Positions 32,261 through 40,083 of a DNA stretch of 40,083 nucleotides are shown here, one piece after another (within the stretch, counting starts at the first letter, position 1; every line of letters begins with the position of its first letter). This DNA comes from Bacillota bacterium (lineage in GTDB: Bacteria > Bacillota > UBA4882 > UBA8346). The DNA is taken from assembly GCA_012735315.1 (NCBI GenBank), contig JAAYHS010000077.1, forward strand, positions 1 to 40,083, given 5' to 3'. The notes below the pieces were generated by a model. It saw only the letters and a list, made by a program, of their open reading frames with translations. It was not told the origin of the DNA and made no database searches. Both the position numbers and the translations under genes were made by a program.

Positions 32261-34666
32261 TTATTTTACCGCCGTCCGTTTAATTTCTTCCATGGCATAG
32301 GCTTCGATGATGTCTCCTTCTTTGATGTCATTGAATTTCTCCAAACCGATACCGCATTCGAAACCCTCCGAAACTTCGCGGACGTCATCTTTAAACCTTT
32401 TTAAAGAGAGAATTTTACCGTCGTGAAGCACAATATTGTCGCGAATCAAACGAATGTTGTTATTGCGGCTGATTTTACCTTCAATCACGTAGCAGCCCGC
32501 TACATTACCAACCTTCGGAACTTTATAAATCGCCCGGATTTCCGCTCGTCCGGTTATTACCTCCTTATAATCCGGGGCCAACATTCCTTCCATCGCTTTT
32601 TGAACATCGTCGATAATTTCATAGATTATCCGGTAAAGACGGATATCGACGCTCTCTTTTTCCGCGATTCTTTTGGCCATCGGATCGGGCCGTACGTTAA
32701 AACCGATAACTATCGCATTCGAAGCGGAAGCCAGCATCACGTCGCCCTCACCGATACCGCCGACCCCGCCGTGAATGACTTTTACTCTGACTTCATCATT
32801 GCTCAGACGTTCCAACGATTGTCGAATCGCTTCCACCGACCCTTGAACGTCCGCCTTCAAAACGATTTTTAACTCTTTTATTTCGCCCTCTTTTATTTTA
32901 GTAAATAAATCATCCAGAGTAACCTTTTGATTTCGTTTCAGCTCGTTTTCCCTTTTCAGTTGCATCCGCTTGTCGGCCAATACCCGCGCCACTCGATCTT
33001 CGGTAACCGCATAGAAAATATCACCGGCTTCCGGAAGTTCGTTAAAACCGATTACCTCCACCGGAGTTGACGGACCTGCTTTTTTAAGCTTTTTACCTTT
33101 TTCGTTGGTTAAAACTCTCACTTTACCCGCGGCGGTGCCGGCGATAATCGGATTGCCGATCTCCAAGGTGCCTGTTTGGATCAACACGGTGGCCACCGGG
33201 CCCCGGCCTTTATCCAATTGGGCTTCGATAACCGTCCCTTTAGCCGGGCGATTAGGATTGGCTTTCAATTCTTTCATATCCGCCACCAGCAGAATCATTT
33301 CCAGCAATTGTTCAATACCTTCACGTTTCTTGGCTGAAACCGGGACGAAGATCGTATCGCCGCCCCACTCTTCGGCGACCAAACCGTGCTCGGTCAAATC
33401 CTGTTTGATTCGATCAGGATTGGCCCCGGGTTTGTCGATTTTATTAATCGCCACAATTATGGGCACATTCGCGTCTTTTGCATGGTTAATCGCTTCCACA
33501 GTTTGAGGCATTACTCCGTCGTCGGCGGCGACCACTAAGATGGCGATATCGGTCGCCTGGGCTCCACGGGCCCTCATTGCCGTAAACGCTTCATGCCCGG
33601 GCGTATCCAGGAAAGTGATTTTACGCTCTTTTAACTCAACCTGATAAGCGCCGATGTGTTGAGTAATCCCACCGGTTTCCTGAGCCGTAACGTTTGTCTC
33701 CCGAATCGCATCCAAGAGGGAGGTTTTCCCGTGATCGACATGGCCCATGATGGTAACCACCGGCGGCCTCGGAACTAATGATGCCGGGTCATCCTCGATC
33801 TCTTCCACCTGTAATTTCTCTTCTTCGGTTTGAGCGGCGGAAGCGCTGATATTATATTCATCCGCCAATAGAATCATCGTATCCAAATCGATCTCTTGGT
33901 TAATAGTGGCCATCATTCCCAAGCCCATCAGCTTTTTAATGACATCTCCGGCCGAAACTTCGATTAATTGTGAAAAATCCTTTACCGTCATTGCCGGCGG
34001 CAGCTGAACCGATTTTACGGTGGTCATCGGTCCTTTTGGTTTGGCGGATTTAAGCGTTTGGCTATCGGTCGGTTTTGTTTTCCGGTTAACCGTGGGACGC
34101 GCGACCGGCCCTTTGGGCATACTTGTCTTTTGCTGTTTTTTAGCGGCGGCTTTCGGTTGCGGCCGGGCTTGTTCCGGACCGCTCTTAATCGTTTTTGCCT
34201 TTCGCTTATCGTCGCTTGTTTTAGCCTTAGCCGCCCGGGCTTCCGGTTTAATTGGAGGTTTTAGCGACGCCGCCCTTTTCTCTTGGGCCCGCTCTCCAAC
34301 CCGCCCTGAAACGGCCGTGGTCTTTTTGGCAGTTTCCGGCGTTCGAGAATGACTCGATTTTTTACTTGATTCATTAACTCTAGTTCTTTCGGCTTTTAGC
34401 GCCGCAGGCGCCGGACTCACGCTCAGTTCGGGCGTTGGTTTTCCTTGCGTCGGTTTCGGAACTGATTTCGCCGGCGATGCCTCCGCGGCGTCCGTCTTGA
34501 GAAATCGCGATTGTTTATTACTTGGAAAAGTTTGCCGCGCTTGTTCGACAAACTTATCTTCGATGGTGCTCATGTGATTCCTGACATTGGCGCCCAAGTC
34601 ATTAAGAAAATGCAACAATTCTTTGGGTGATATTCCCAACTCCTTGCTTAATTCATGAACTCTCAT
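32261..34666 (-). CDS. infB: Translation initiation factor IF-2
   Basis: 801 residues. An N-terminal IF2_N helix module ([20 protein letters not shown]) is followed by a long Lys/Ala/Pro-rich linker, then a second IF2_N-like module ([21 protein letters not shown]). The G domain has G1 GHVDHGKT, G3 DTPGHEAF and G4 NKID. Domains II-IV follow. It places initiator fMet-tRNA on the 30S subunit. ATG at 34664-34666 begins 4 nt after the ylxQ stop; an upstream in-frame extension would overlap ylxQ and is unlikely. The ribosome binding site candidate is GGGGGTGAG, at rather long spacing, inside ylxQ. Confidence 0.96.
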   Translation of the reverse strand: MRVHELSKELGISPKELLHFLNDLGANVRNHMSTIEDKFVEQARQTFPSNKQSRFLKTDAAEASPAKSVPKPTQGKPTPELSVSPAPAALKAERTRVNESSKKSSHSRTPETAKKTTAVSGRVGERAQEKRAASLKPPIKPEARAAKAKTSDDKRKAKTIKSGPEQARPQPKAAAKKQQKTSMPKGPVARPTVNRKTKPTDSQTLKSAKPKGPMTTVKSVQLPPAMTVKDFSQLIEVSAGDVIKKLMGLGMMATINQEIDLDTMILLADEYNISASAAQTEEEKLQVEEIEDDPASLVPRPPVVTIMGHVDHGKTSLLDAIRETNVTAQETGGITQHIGAYQVELKERKITFLDTPGHEAFTAMRARGAQATDIAILVVAADDGVMPQTVEAINHAKDANVPIIVAINKIDKPGANPDRIKQDLTEHGLVAEEWGGDTIFVPVSAKKREGIEQLLEMILLVADMKELKANPNRPAKGTVIEAQLDKGRGPVATVLIQTGTLEIGNPIIAGTAAGKVRVLTNEKGKKLKKAGPSTPVEVIGFNELPEAGDIFYAVTEDRVARVLADKRMQLKRENELKRNQKVTLDDLFTKIKEGEIKELKIVLKADVQGSVEAIRQSLERLSNDEVRVKVIHGGVGGIGEGDVMLASASNAIVIGFNVRPDPMAKRIAEKESVDIRLYRIIYEIIDDVQKAMEGMLAPDYKEVITGRAEIRAIYKVPKVGNVAGCYVIEGKISRNNNIRLIRDNIVLHDGKILSLKRFKDDVREVSEGFECGIGLEKFNDIKEGDIIEAYAMEEIKRTAVK

Positions 34667-34670
34667 TTTG

Positions 34671-34985
34671 TTAATGGTGCTCACCCCCGTCATTGAATAA
34701 TGAACCGATTTCGTCGGCAAACCGCTGTGAGGTTATCCCGATTACGCCTCGTCCCGGATTGCCGATCCAACGTCCGAGTTCGGAAATAGCGCCGTAACAA
34801 TAAAAAGCGATCCGGTTTTTACTGCATAATAAGTTAAAATTTTTAATAGTCTTCGGCGACAAATCAGCGGCGCAAATTACCAATTTGATTTGCCGCTTCT
34901 TTATTCCCGCCTCTACGGCGGCGGCGCCCGCTACCAATGCACCGGCCTTAGCGGCAAAACCGAGAAAGGTTTGCAATCGGTTCAT
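34671..34985 (-). CDS. ylxQ: L7Ae-family ribosomal protein (YlxQ)
   Basis: 104 residues of the L7Ae/L30e/S12e RNA-binding fold: [43 protein letters not shown] and GIT in the C-terminal part. The length and position between rnpM and infB match YlxQ of Bacillota. It probably binds kink-turn RNA; its exact role is not settled. The start overlaps the rnpM stop by 4 nt. Confidence 0.92.
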   Translation of the reverse strand: MNRLQTFLGFAAKAGALVAGAAAVEAGIKKRQIKLVICAADLSPKTIKNFNLLCSKNRIAFYCYGAISELGRWIGNPGRGVIGITSQRFADEIGSLFNDGGEHH

Positions 34986-35263
34986 TTTATAATATCTAAT
35001 AGCTTGGTTCTCAAATCCGCTTTGATTTGATCGGTGATGCTGATTTCCAATGCTTTATCAAGCAAAGCCCCTTTAAAAGCTTTCTCCAAACATTCCCGTG
35101 TCGGACAGGTATAAGCGCCCCGTCCCGATTTTTTGCCGGTAGAATCGACCACCACTTCTCCCTCGGGAGTCCTGACGATCCGAATCAGTTCTTTTTTGGA
35201 TTTGACGCTTCGGCAACCCAAGCAAGTTCGTTGGGGAATCTTTTTAATCTTCAAGAAAATCAC
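34982..35263 (-). CDS. rnpM: RNase P modulator RnpM (YlxR)
   Basis: 93 residues. The family signature is complete: RTCLGCRSVKSKKELIRIVR, then GEVVVDSTGKKSGRGAYTCP, then ECLEKA. YlxR binds RNA and has been reported to modulate RNase P in B. subtilis. The start overlaps the nusA stop by 4 nt. DUF448 is the Pfam name. Confidence 0.94.
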   Translation of the reverse strand: MIFLKIKKIPQRTCLGCRSVKSKKELIRIVRTPEGEVVVDSTGKKSGRGAYTCPTRECLEKAFKGALLDKALEISITDQIKADLRTKLLDIIK

Positions 35264-36795
35264 TCCCCCTTAGTTTTTTTGCTTTTTTGGCGCGCTTTTT
35301 TCAATTCATCCCCGAATAATTGGCCGATGGTAAATCCTTCTTGTTCGGATGATGAATCGTAGTCGCTACCGGCTTCTTGGGGAATTTCTTCTGAAGCATC
35401 GTCATTACTCTTTTCAGCTTCACGCTCCTTCAAGACATCGACGAAGAAATATCCCTCATCCAAAGAGATGGGTTCGTCATCCAGCTCGATCTTGGCCAAG
35501 TGTTTGGAAACGGCTTTACTCTTTTTGGTCTTCTTCTTGATTACAATTTCTTCTTCATTATCCTCGTCCGGCTCCGGGATCGGTTCGGAATAATCCTCCG
35601 TTTCCCATTCCGCATCCCCCTCGGCCGCATCGGTTTCAATTCCCGGCGTCTCTTCCAAGCCCGGCGTCTCTCCATCAACCGGAGTGGATTCCTCAATCTC
35701 GGTTTCATAGTCCCGGAAGCCGATCTCTTCGCATACTAGACGTTCAATTTCTTCGGCTTGTTCTTCGGCTTGGGTCTCGCTCTTGATATCAATTCTCCAG
35801 CCGGTTAGTTTTGCGGCCAAGCGGGCGTTTTGACCTTCCTTGCCGATGGCCAGGGAAAGTTGATAATCCGGCACGATTACGATCGCCGTCTTTTTGGAGG
35901 GCAGTATTTTGACATCACTGACTTTCGCCGGGCTCAAGGCGTTAATAATAAATTCAACCGGGTCCGGATCCCAGGGAATCACGTCGATCTTTTCGCCCTT
36001 TAGCTCCCGCACAATCATTTGAACCCGAATTCCCCTAGTCCCGACGCAGGCTCCCACCGGATCGATTTGATGATCGCGGCTGGCAACAGCTATCTTGGAA
36101 CGGTAACCGGGTTCACGGGAAATTGATTTAATTTCCACAATCCCATCTTGGATTTCGGGCACCTCCAACTCGAACAGCCGCTTTAATAAGCCGGTTCGGG
36201 TCCGCGAAAGCAAAACCTGAGGTCCTTTAGTGGTCTTTTTAACCTCAACCACATAAGTTTTGATCCTCATTCCCTGTTCATAACGTTCATTCGGCATCTG
36301 TTCATTAGCGGGAAGGATCCCCTCAATCCTGCCCAAATCAACAAAGATATTCCGTTGTTCAAAGCGTTGGACGACACCGGTTATTAAGTCGCCGACCCGG
36401 TTGATAAATTCATCATAAATGATACTCCGCTCGGCTTCTCTGATCCGTTGAACGACCACTTGTTTTGCCGTTTGGGCCGCTATTCTTCCAAATTCCTTCG
36501 GAAAAACCTCAAACTCGACCAAATCCCCCAGCTCATAGTTGGGATTTATCTTCTGAGCGTCTTCCAGACTAATTTCGTTGTTTTCGTCTTCGACTTCATC
36601 GACAACCGTCTTATGAGTATACACATGAAAAGCCCCGGTCCCGGAATCAACTCGAACCTCAATGCTTTGAGCCACTTTTTGGTCCCTTTTGTAAGCGGAC
36701 GCCAAAGCGGTTTCAATCGCGTCCAATAAGATCTCCTTGCTGATGCCCTTTTCACGTTCGATCTGTTCCAGGGCATCCATAAACTCCCGGTTCAT
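35260..36795 (-). CDS. nusA: Transcription termination/antitermination factor NusA with an acidic tail
   Basis: 511 residues. The N-terminal RNAP-binding domain (MDALEQIEREKGISKEILLD), the S1 domain (GDLITGVVQRFEQRNIFVDLGRIEGILP) and tandem KH domains (DPVGACVGTRGIRVQMIVRELKGEKIDVI, YQLSLAIGKEGQNARLAAKLTGWRIDI) are intact. Residues from about 365 to the end form an unusual 147-residue, mostly acidic tail, followed by a short mixed segment FTIGQLFGDELKKARQKSKK. Typical Bacillota NusA is about 350-400 residues. NusA controls pausing, termination and antitermination. The start overlaps the rimP stop by 4 nt. Confidence 0.96.
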   Translation of the reverse strand: MNREFMDALEQIEREKGISKEILLDAIETALASAYKRDQKVAQSIEVRVDSGTGAFHVYTHKTVVDEVEDENNEISLEDAQKINPNYELGDLVEFEVFPKEFGRIAAQTAKQVVVQRIREAERSIIYDEFINRVGDLITGVVQRFEQRNIFVDLGRIEGILPANEQMPNERYEQGMRIKTYVVEVKKTTKGPQVLLSRTRTGLLKRLFELEVPEIQDGIVEIKSISREPGYRSKIAVASRDHQIDPVGACVGTRGIRVQMIVRELKGEKIDVIPWDPDPVEFIINALSPAKVSDVKILPSKKTAIVIVPDYQLSLAIGKEGQNARLAAKLTGWRIDIKSETQAEEQAEEIERLVCEEIGFRDYETEIEESTPVDGETPGLEETPGIETDAAEGDAEWETEDYSEPIPEPDEDNEEEIVIKKKTKKSKAVSKHLAKIELDDEPISLDEGYFFVDVLKEREAEKSNDDASEEIPQEAGSDYDSSSEQEGFTIGQLFGDELKKARQKSKKTKGE

Positions 36796-37298
36796 TTCCG
36801 TTTTTTACCTCCTTCTCCGCCAAAAATATCCGAAATAAGCTTCGCTTTCACGATTTCATTCCGGGGAATTTCCACAATCTTTGAGTCGTTTACCTTCAAA
36901 CCCACCTTTTGTTCCGAACCTTCCCCGCTGATTCCCAACAGTTCGCCGCGATAAGTTTTTTGATTATTAATCGCCTTAACGAGCTTAACCTCAACCATCC
37001 TTCCGGCAAAACGCGAAAAATCCGCCGCTTTTTTTAAGGGACGTTCGATCCCCGGCGACGACACCTCCAATAAATACTTGCCGGGTATCGGATCGGCTTC
37101 ATCCAAAACCCGATCCAGAGATTCGCTGAACCTTTGACAATCCTCAATCCCTATTCCCGACTCCTTGTCGATGGTACACCGTAAAACCCAATCCGGCCCT
37201 TCTTTGCGGTATTCGACTTCCACCAGTTCATAGCCTAAATCGACGGCAACCTTATCCCCCAATCTCTCCACTACGGTTTCAATTCGTTCTTTTACCAA
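36792..37298 (-). CDS. rimP: Ribosome maturation factor RimP
   Basis: 168 residues from TTG at 37296-37298. Earlier codons in this frame fall inside the promoter and the leader hairpin, and GAGAGGG (37309-37315) lies 10 nt upstream, so this start is preferred over ATG at 37431-37433. Family features are LGYELVEVEYRKEGPDWVLRCTIDKESGIGIEDCQRFSESLDRVLD and YLLEVSSPGIERPLKKAADFSRFAGR. It assists 30S subunit maturation. First gene of the operon. Confidence 0.93.
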   Translation of the reverse strand: MVKERIETVVERLGDKVAVDLGYELVEVEYRKEGPDWVLRCTIDKESGIGIEDCQRFSESLDRVLDEADPIPGKYLLEVSSPGIERPLKKAADFSRFAGRMVEVKLVKAINNQKTYRGELLGISGEGSEQKVGLKVNDSKIVEIPRNEIVKAKLISDIFGGEGGKKRK

Positions 37299-37329
37299 AC
37301 CGGTTAATCCCTCTCTTTTACTACAAACT

Positions 37330-37355
37330 GAAGGAGTGGGTTTCCCCACTCCTTC
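37330..37355 (-). promoter_or_regulatory. Hairpin in the rimP leader
   Basis: A perfect 11-bp stem: arms GAAGGAGTGGG (37330-37340) and CCCACTCCTTC (37345-37355) with a 4-nt loop (GAAA on the transcribed strand). It lies about 15 nt after the predicted transcription start and 31 nt before the TTG start. A GGAGTGGG/CCCACTCC hairpin before rimP is, from memory, common in Bacillota; its role (RNA stability or autoregulation) is unproven. No T-run follows, so it is not a simple terminator. Confidence 0.65.
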
Positions 37356-37375
37356 ACGCGCAATTCTTCTAAATA

Positions 37376-37404
37376 AGTTTACCACAAATAACCCATTTTG
37401 ACAA
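37376..37404 (-). promoter_or_regulatory. Sigma-A-type promoter of the rimP-ribF operon
   Basis: On the minus strand TTGTCA (37399-37404), a 17-nt spacer, then TAAACT (37376-37381). Transcription would start near 37369, giving a leader of about 70 nt with one strong hairpin. Confidence 0.75.
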
Positions 37405-37453
37405 GGGAACTTTTTTGAATCGATCCGGACCAAACCATAAGCCGCGGACTTTT

Positions 37454-39172
37454 TTAATCGCCCACCGCCGTTAATTTGGATAAACCTTTCACCTGAGACT
37501 TTAGTTCTTCCAGTTTACCCAGTTTTGCCAAGGTTTGTAAATAAGCCCGGTTAATCTCCGTGTCGTTCCGGTGAAATTTAAAGGCCTGCCGTAAAAAGGG
37601 GAGACTCTTTTGATAGTTCCCTTTGTTCCAATAGTATAAGCCAAGTTCTTTCAATAAAGGAAATCCCGGTTGCAGCTTTGATCCGATCAACCAAAAAGCG
37701 ACCCGTAGCCGGTATAAATTTAAGTGTTGGGCGACACGGCTCCATAGATACCAATAAAACCAAAGTTTCCTGCCGTTCAAATATAACTTTATCAAATTAA
37801 GCAATACCAGCCAATGTTTGCCTGCCTCCCACAGTCTGGCCAGTTTCCTAATCCGCAATTCGGTTTTAATCCGGGGGTCGCTCATTTGATTTAGCAATTG
37901 CAGACTCAAGCGCCTGACGGTATTATCCGGAGCTATCTTCAATAAATGGAGCAAGCTTTCCTGGGCTTGATCGTATTTACCCAACTCCAACTGGGCAACC
38001 GCCAGATTTTGAAAAGTCGGATAGTGACCGTCGTTTATGGCGGCCGCTTTTTCAAACCAATAGGCCGCTTCCTCATGACGTTTCTGTCGCTGGCAGAAAG
38101 AACCGTAATAATAGAAAGCCCCCCACCATTCCTCTTGGACTTGAACCGCTCGTTGATAATATTCTTCAGCGAGTTGCGGGTTCTCTTTCTCTTCGGCAAG
38201 CAAGGCCAAATTAACCAACAGGTTTACCCGGGAAGGTTCAATCGCTAAGGCTTTCAGCCACGTATCTTCCGCTTGCTTGCGCTCGCCGACGCCGGCATAG
38301 ACCGCGCCCAGCAAATCTAAGACCGCAGCGTTATCCGGTTCATAGACGAGCGCCTTTTGGAGGGTTTGCAAAGCCTGCTCGAAATGACCGCGGTTATTGT
38401 ATAATAAGGCCAAACGGACCCATCCTTCAATGAATTCCGGGAAAGACTCGGTTAATTCGTTTAATAATTGAAACGACCGATTATAATTCCCGAATCGGTT
38501 GTAAATTTCAGCCAGGACTAAAGGAATCCGGGGGTGATAATGACCGGAGATTTGGCGTAAACGTTCCAGAATATCAATGGCAAAATCGGAGTTATAGGTC
38601 AAATCGTTTTGGATCAAAAATAATAATAAAATGTCAACGGCTTCATTAAACTCGGGATCATAAGCCGCCGCTTTTAATAGGTATTCCATGCCTTCTTCCC
38701 GAGCTTGACCGGTTTTGGCCTGAGCTAAGATCTCCAACCCTTTTCGAAAAGCTAAAAAGGCCTCTAAGGATTTGGTATAAATCCTCGGGGATGGAGTCTC
38801 CTTCTTCTGAAAATATTGGAGAAGACCGCTAAAGCTTTTTTCCCATTCATGCAAAAATTTATCTTCCGGAACCTGAAACTGGTCCCGGTAAATCACTTGT
38901 TGCGCTTGGGGATCATAAAGGACGAGCGTTAATGAAAGATCCCCTTCCCCGCTTAAATTCCCGGAAAACCAAAGTTCACGCTCATTGTTCCACTCGAACT
39001 TCTCGAGTTGCGACGGTTTTTGCTCCCACTGCCCAAACTCGATTTCCGTATTAACCTGTGCCGGAATCTCAACCGCATTTAAACGCAATGCGGTTAGATC
39101 GGATAAACCTCTTGCCAATAACGGCAAAAATTTCGGTTCGCGATCCGCTGTAAAAGGTATGACTTGAATCAA
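37454..39172 (-). CDS. Tetratricopeptide repeat protein
   Basis: 572 residues. The start is TTG at 39170-39172, with GGAGG 5 nt upstream. Residues 1 to about 120 form a beta-rich domain (VIPFTADREPKFLPLLARGLSDL, LVLYDPQAQQVIYRDQFQVP) that resembles the periplasmic-type N-terminal domains before TPR arrays, but no signal peptide is present. From about 130 onward there are at least eight TPR-type helical pairs, for example PEFIEGWVRLALLYNNRGHFEQALQTLQKAL and NAAVLDLLGAVYAGVGERKQAEDTWLKALAIEP. It is probably a scaffold for protein contacts; partners are unknown. It is close to, but separate from, the rimP operon, which has its own promoter. Confidence 0.85.
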   Translation of the reverse strand: MIQVIPFTADREPKFLPLLARGLSDLTALRLNAVEIPAQVNTEIEFGQWEQKPSQLEKFEWNNERELWFSGNLSGEGDLSLTLVLYDPQAQQVIYRDQFQVPEDKFLHEWEKSFSGLLQYFQKKETPSPRIYTKSLEAFLAFRKGLEILAQAKTGQAREEGMEYLLKAAAYDPEFNEAVDILLLFLIQNDLTYNSDFAIDILERLRQISGHYHPRIPLVLAEIYNRFGNYNRSFQLLNELTESFPEFIEGWVRLALLYNNRGHFEQALQTLQKALVYEPDNAAVLDLLGAVYAGVGERKQAEDTWLKALAIEPSRVNLLVNLALLAEEKENPQLAEEYYQRAVQVQEEWWGAFYYYGSFCQRQKRHEEAAYWFEKAAAINDGHYPTFQNLAVAQLELGKYDQAQESLLHLLKIAPDNTVRRLSLQLLNQMSDPRIKTELRIRKLARLWEAGKHWLVLLNLIKLYLNGRKLWFYWYLWSRVAQHLNLYRLRVAFWLIGSKLQPGFPLLKELGLYYWNKGNYQKSLPFLRQAFKFHRNDTEINRAYLQTLAKLGKLEELKSQVKGLSKLTAVGD

Positions 39173-39383
39173 AGGGACCTCCGCTTTTCCTTGACTATGG
39201 GCGTGATTGTCTTGCCATGGATTTCGTTTTATCGAAAAAATCTTTGAAATACCGCCTATAGCTCTCTTTTAGAAAAAAGTAACATAATCGCCCAGGTTAG
39301 TCAAGGGGAAAAGGCCTTGAAAAGCGGCTGTTCGAAAAGATGAAAAGAAGCGGGACGAATGCCTTGGCAAGCTAAGAAACCGT

Positions 39384-39947
39384 TCAGATGCCGACGCTCA
39401 ACTGCTGTCGTGAAGTGCCTACGATTTTTACCGGCACCGTTAACCAATCGTTGGTTTTAATCAAATAAGTCTTGCCGATGATATCCTGTTGGATAAGCGC
39501 TTCCACCATTTCGTAAGCGTTTCTGCCCAACCGTTCTTCATATTCGGCAGTGTTATAATTATTAATGGTGTTGATGATGGCCTCTTCAATAACCCGGTTA
39601 AACTCGCCCTTAATGGCGCCGATAACTTCCGGCGGCAAGTTCACTTGACTCTTCCCGATCCCAATCGTAAAGTCTTCCAAGCCTTGTAAATTTTCACTCA
39701 CTTCAACCGGAAGTTCTTTTTTCAACTGTTCCAGGATTTGTGGAATATCCCGTTTGGCTTCGGCTTGGACCTTCGCTTGCACCAAACGAGCGATTTGTTG
39801 AGGGTTTATCGCCACTTTTAACCCTTGCATTCTGATGACCATTAAAATCGAGAGCGAAATGATGAAACAACCTAAAAATACTCCGGTAAACACTCCGCTC
39901 CAATAACGATCTTTATCAATTGAAGTTTTGGTTCGCGTTTTCGACAT
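39384..39947 (-). CDS. Single-pass membrane protein of unknown function
   Basis: 187 residues from ATG at 39945-39947, with GGAGGG upstream. A short charged head (SKTRTKTSIDKDRYW) is followed by one membrane segment (SGVFTGVFLGCFIISLSILM). The extracytoplasmic part is helical with many charged residues (QIARLVQAKVQAEAKRDIPQILEQLKKEL) and ends in a small beta segment (TNDWLTVPVKIVG). No domain is recognised. It lies upstream of the TPR gene with a gap of 211 nt. Confidence 0.7.
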   Translation of the reverse strand: MSKTRTKTSIDKDRYWSGVFTGVFLGCFIISLSILMVIRMQGLKVAINPQQIARLVQAKVQAEAKRDIPQILEQLKKELPVEVSENLQGLEDFTIGIGKSQVNLPPEVIGAIKGEFNRVIEEAIINTINNYNTAEYEERLGRNAYEMVEALIQQDIIGKTYLIKTNDWLTVPVKIVGTSRQQLSVGI

Positions 39948-40083
39948 CAAAATCCCTCCGTCCAGACAACCTATCCTTTCATAGTATGCCAAAAGATGGA
40001 GAAAATATGAATGATTAAATCAAATACCACAGCACTGGAATCGTCTTTCTTGGATTTTTCGGCGATAAAAAAACAGCGGCAAA

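Noticed and set aside
37299-37433. 45-codon N-terminal extension of RimP from an upstream ATG
   Set aside because: It would translate across the -35/-10 promoter and the leader hairpin; RimP homology starts at the TTG.
40040-40083. Right edge resembles the 3' half of a terminator on the minus strand (GCCGCTGTTTTTTT)
   Set aside because: The other arm would lie outside the window, so it cannot be confirmed.
1-40083. CRISPR arrays, complete insertion sequences, rRNA or tRNA genes
   Set aside because: No regularly spaced direct repeats, transposase genes or structural RNA genes were seen on reading both strands.

Overview
The window looks like chromosomal DNA of a Bacillota (Firmicutes) bacterium of medium GC. 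The right end carries the Firmicutes-style cluster rimP-nusA-rnpM(ylxR)-ylxQ-infB-rbfA-nrnA-truB-ribF. Elsewhere there is a decayed H-type small acid-soluble spore protein gene, a LysM/SleB-type wall hydrolase, pyruvate phosphate dikinase and strong AGGAGG-type ribosome binding sites. Three small secreted proteins look like outer-membrane beta-barrels, with signal peptides and C-termini ending in Phe. That suggests a two-membrane (diderm) Firmicute; this is inference, and no species is claimed.

Layout. 1-7 kb is an eroded accessory zone: a methyltransferase with an in-frame stop, a DUF2164 gene, a two-gene unit (Panacea-like/DUF488 fusion plus a partner of unknown function), palindromic dispersed repeats, a 5' remnant copy of a gene that is intact 1.6 kb further on, a frameshifted pseudogene, a DUF5610-like gene, a 2'-5' RNA ligase-like gene and the C-terminal stump of an iron-sulfur reductase. 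7-11 kb holds a secreted esterase, a DUF4143 ATPase and a CaCA antiporter. 11-14.8 kb holds the sspH relic, then a promoter, a structured leader with competing antiterminator and terminator hairpins, an OPT-family transporter and a type II pantothenate kinase, and a DUF3298 gene. 15-19 kb holds an M32 carboxypeptidase, an MgtC-like protein, a cold-shock protein and the SleB-like hydrolase. 19-22.5 kb is a minus-strand operon: a CDP-alcohol phosphotransferase-like/flavodoxin fusion, a sugar (galacturonokinase-like) GHMP kinase and a sugar-1-phosphate nucleotidyltransferase, followed by a truncated Sfp-like gene. 22.7-25.6 kb holds a LOG-family gene and three putative barrel proteins. 25.9-28.6 kb is ppdK. 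28.9-37.4 kb is the translation/RNA-processing operon, with its own promoter and leader hairpin. 37.4-40 kb holds a TPR protein and a single-pass membrane protein.

The strongest leads for something undescribed are: (1) the attenuator-like leader before the OPT transporter/pantothenate kinase pair; (2) the kinase - nucleotidyltransferase - CDP-alcohol phosphotransferase-like/flavodoxin operon, which reads as a possible pathway to an unusual nucleotide-activated head group; (3) the Panacea-like/DUF488 two-gene unit; and (4) the concentration of decayed genes and palindromic repeats in the first 7 kb.
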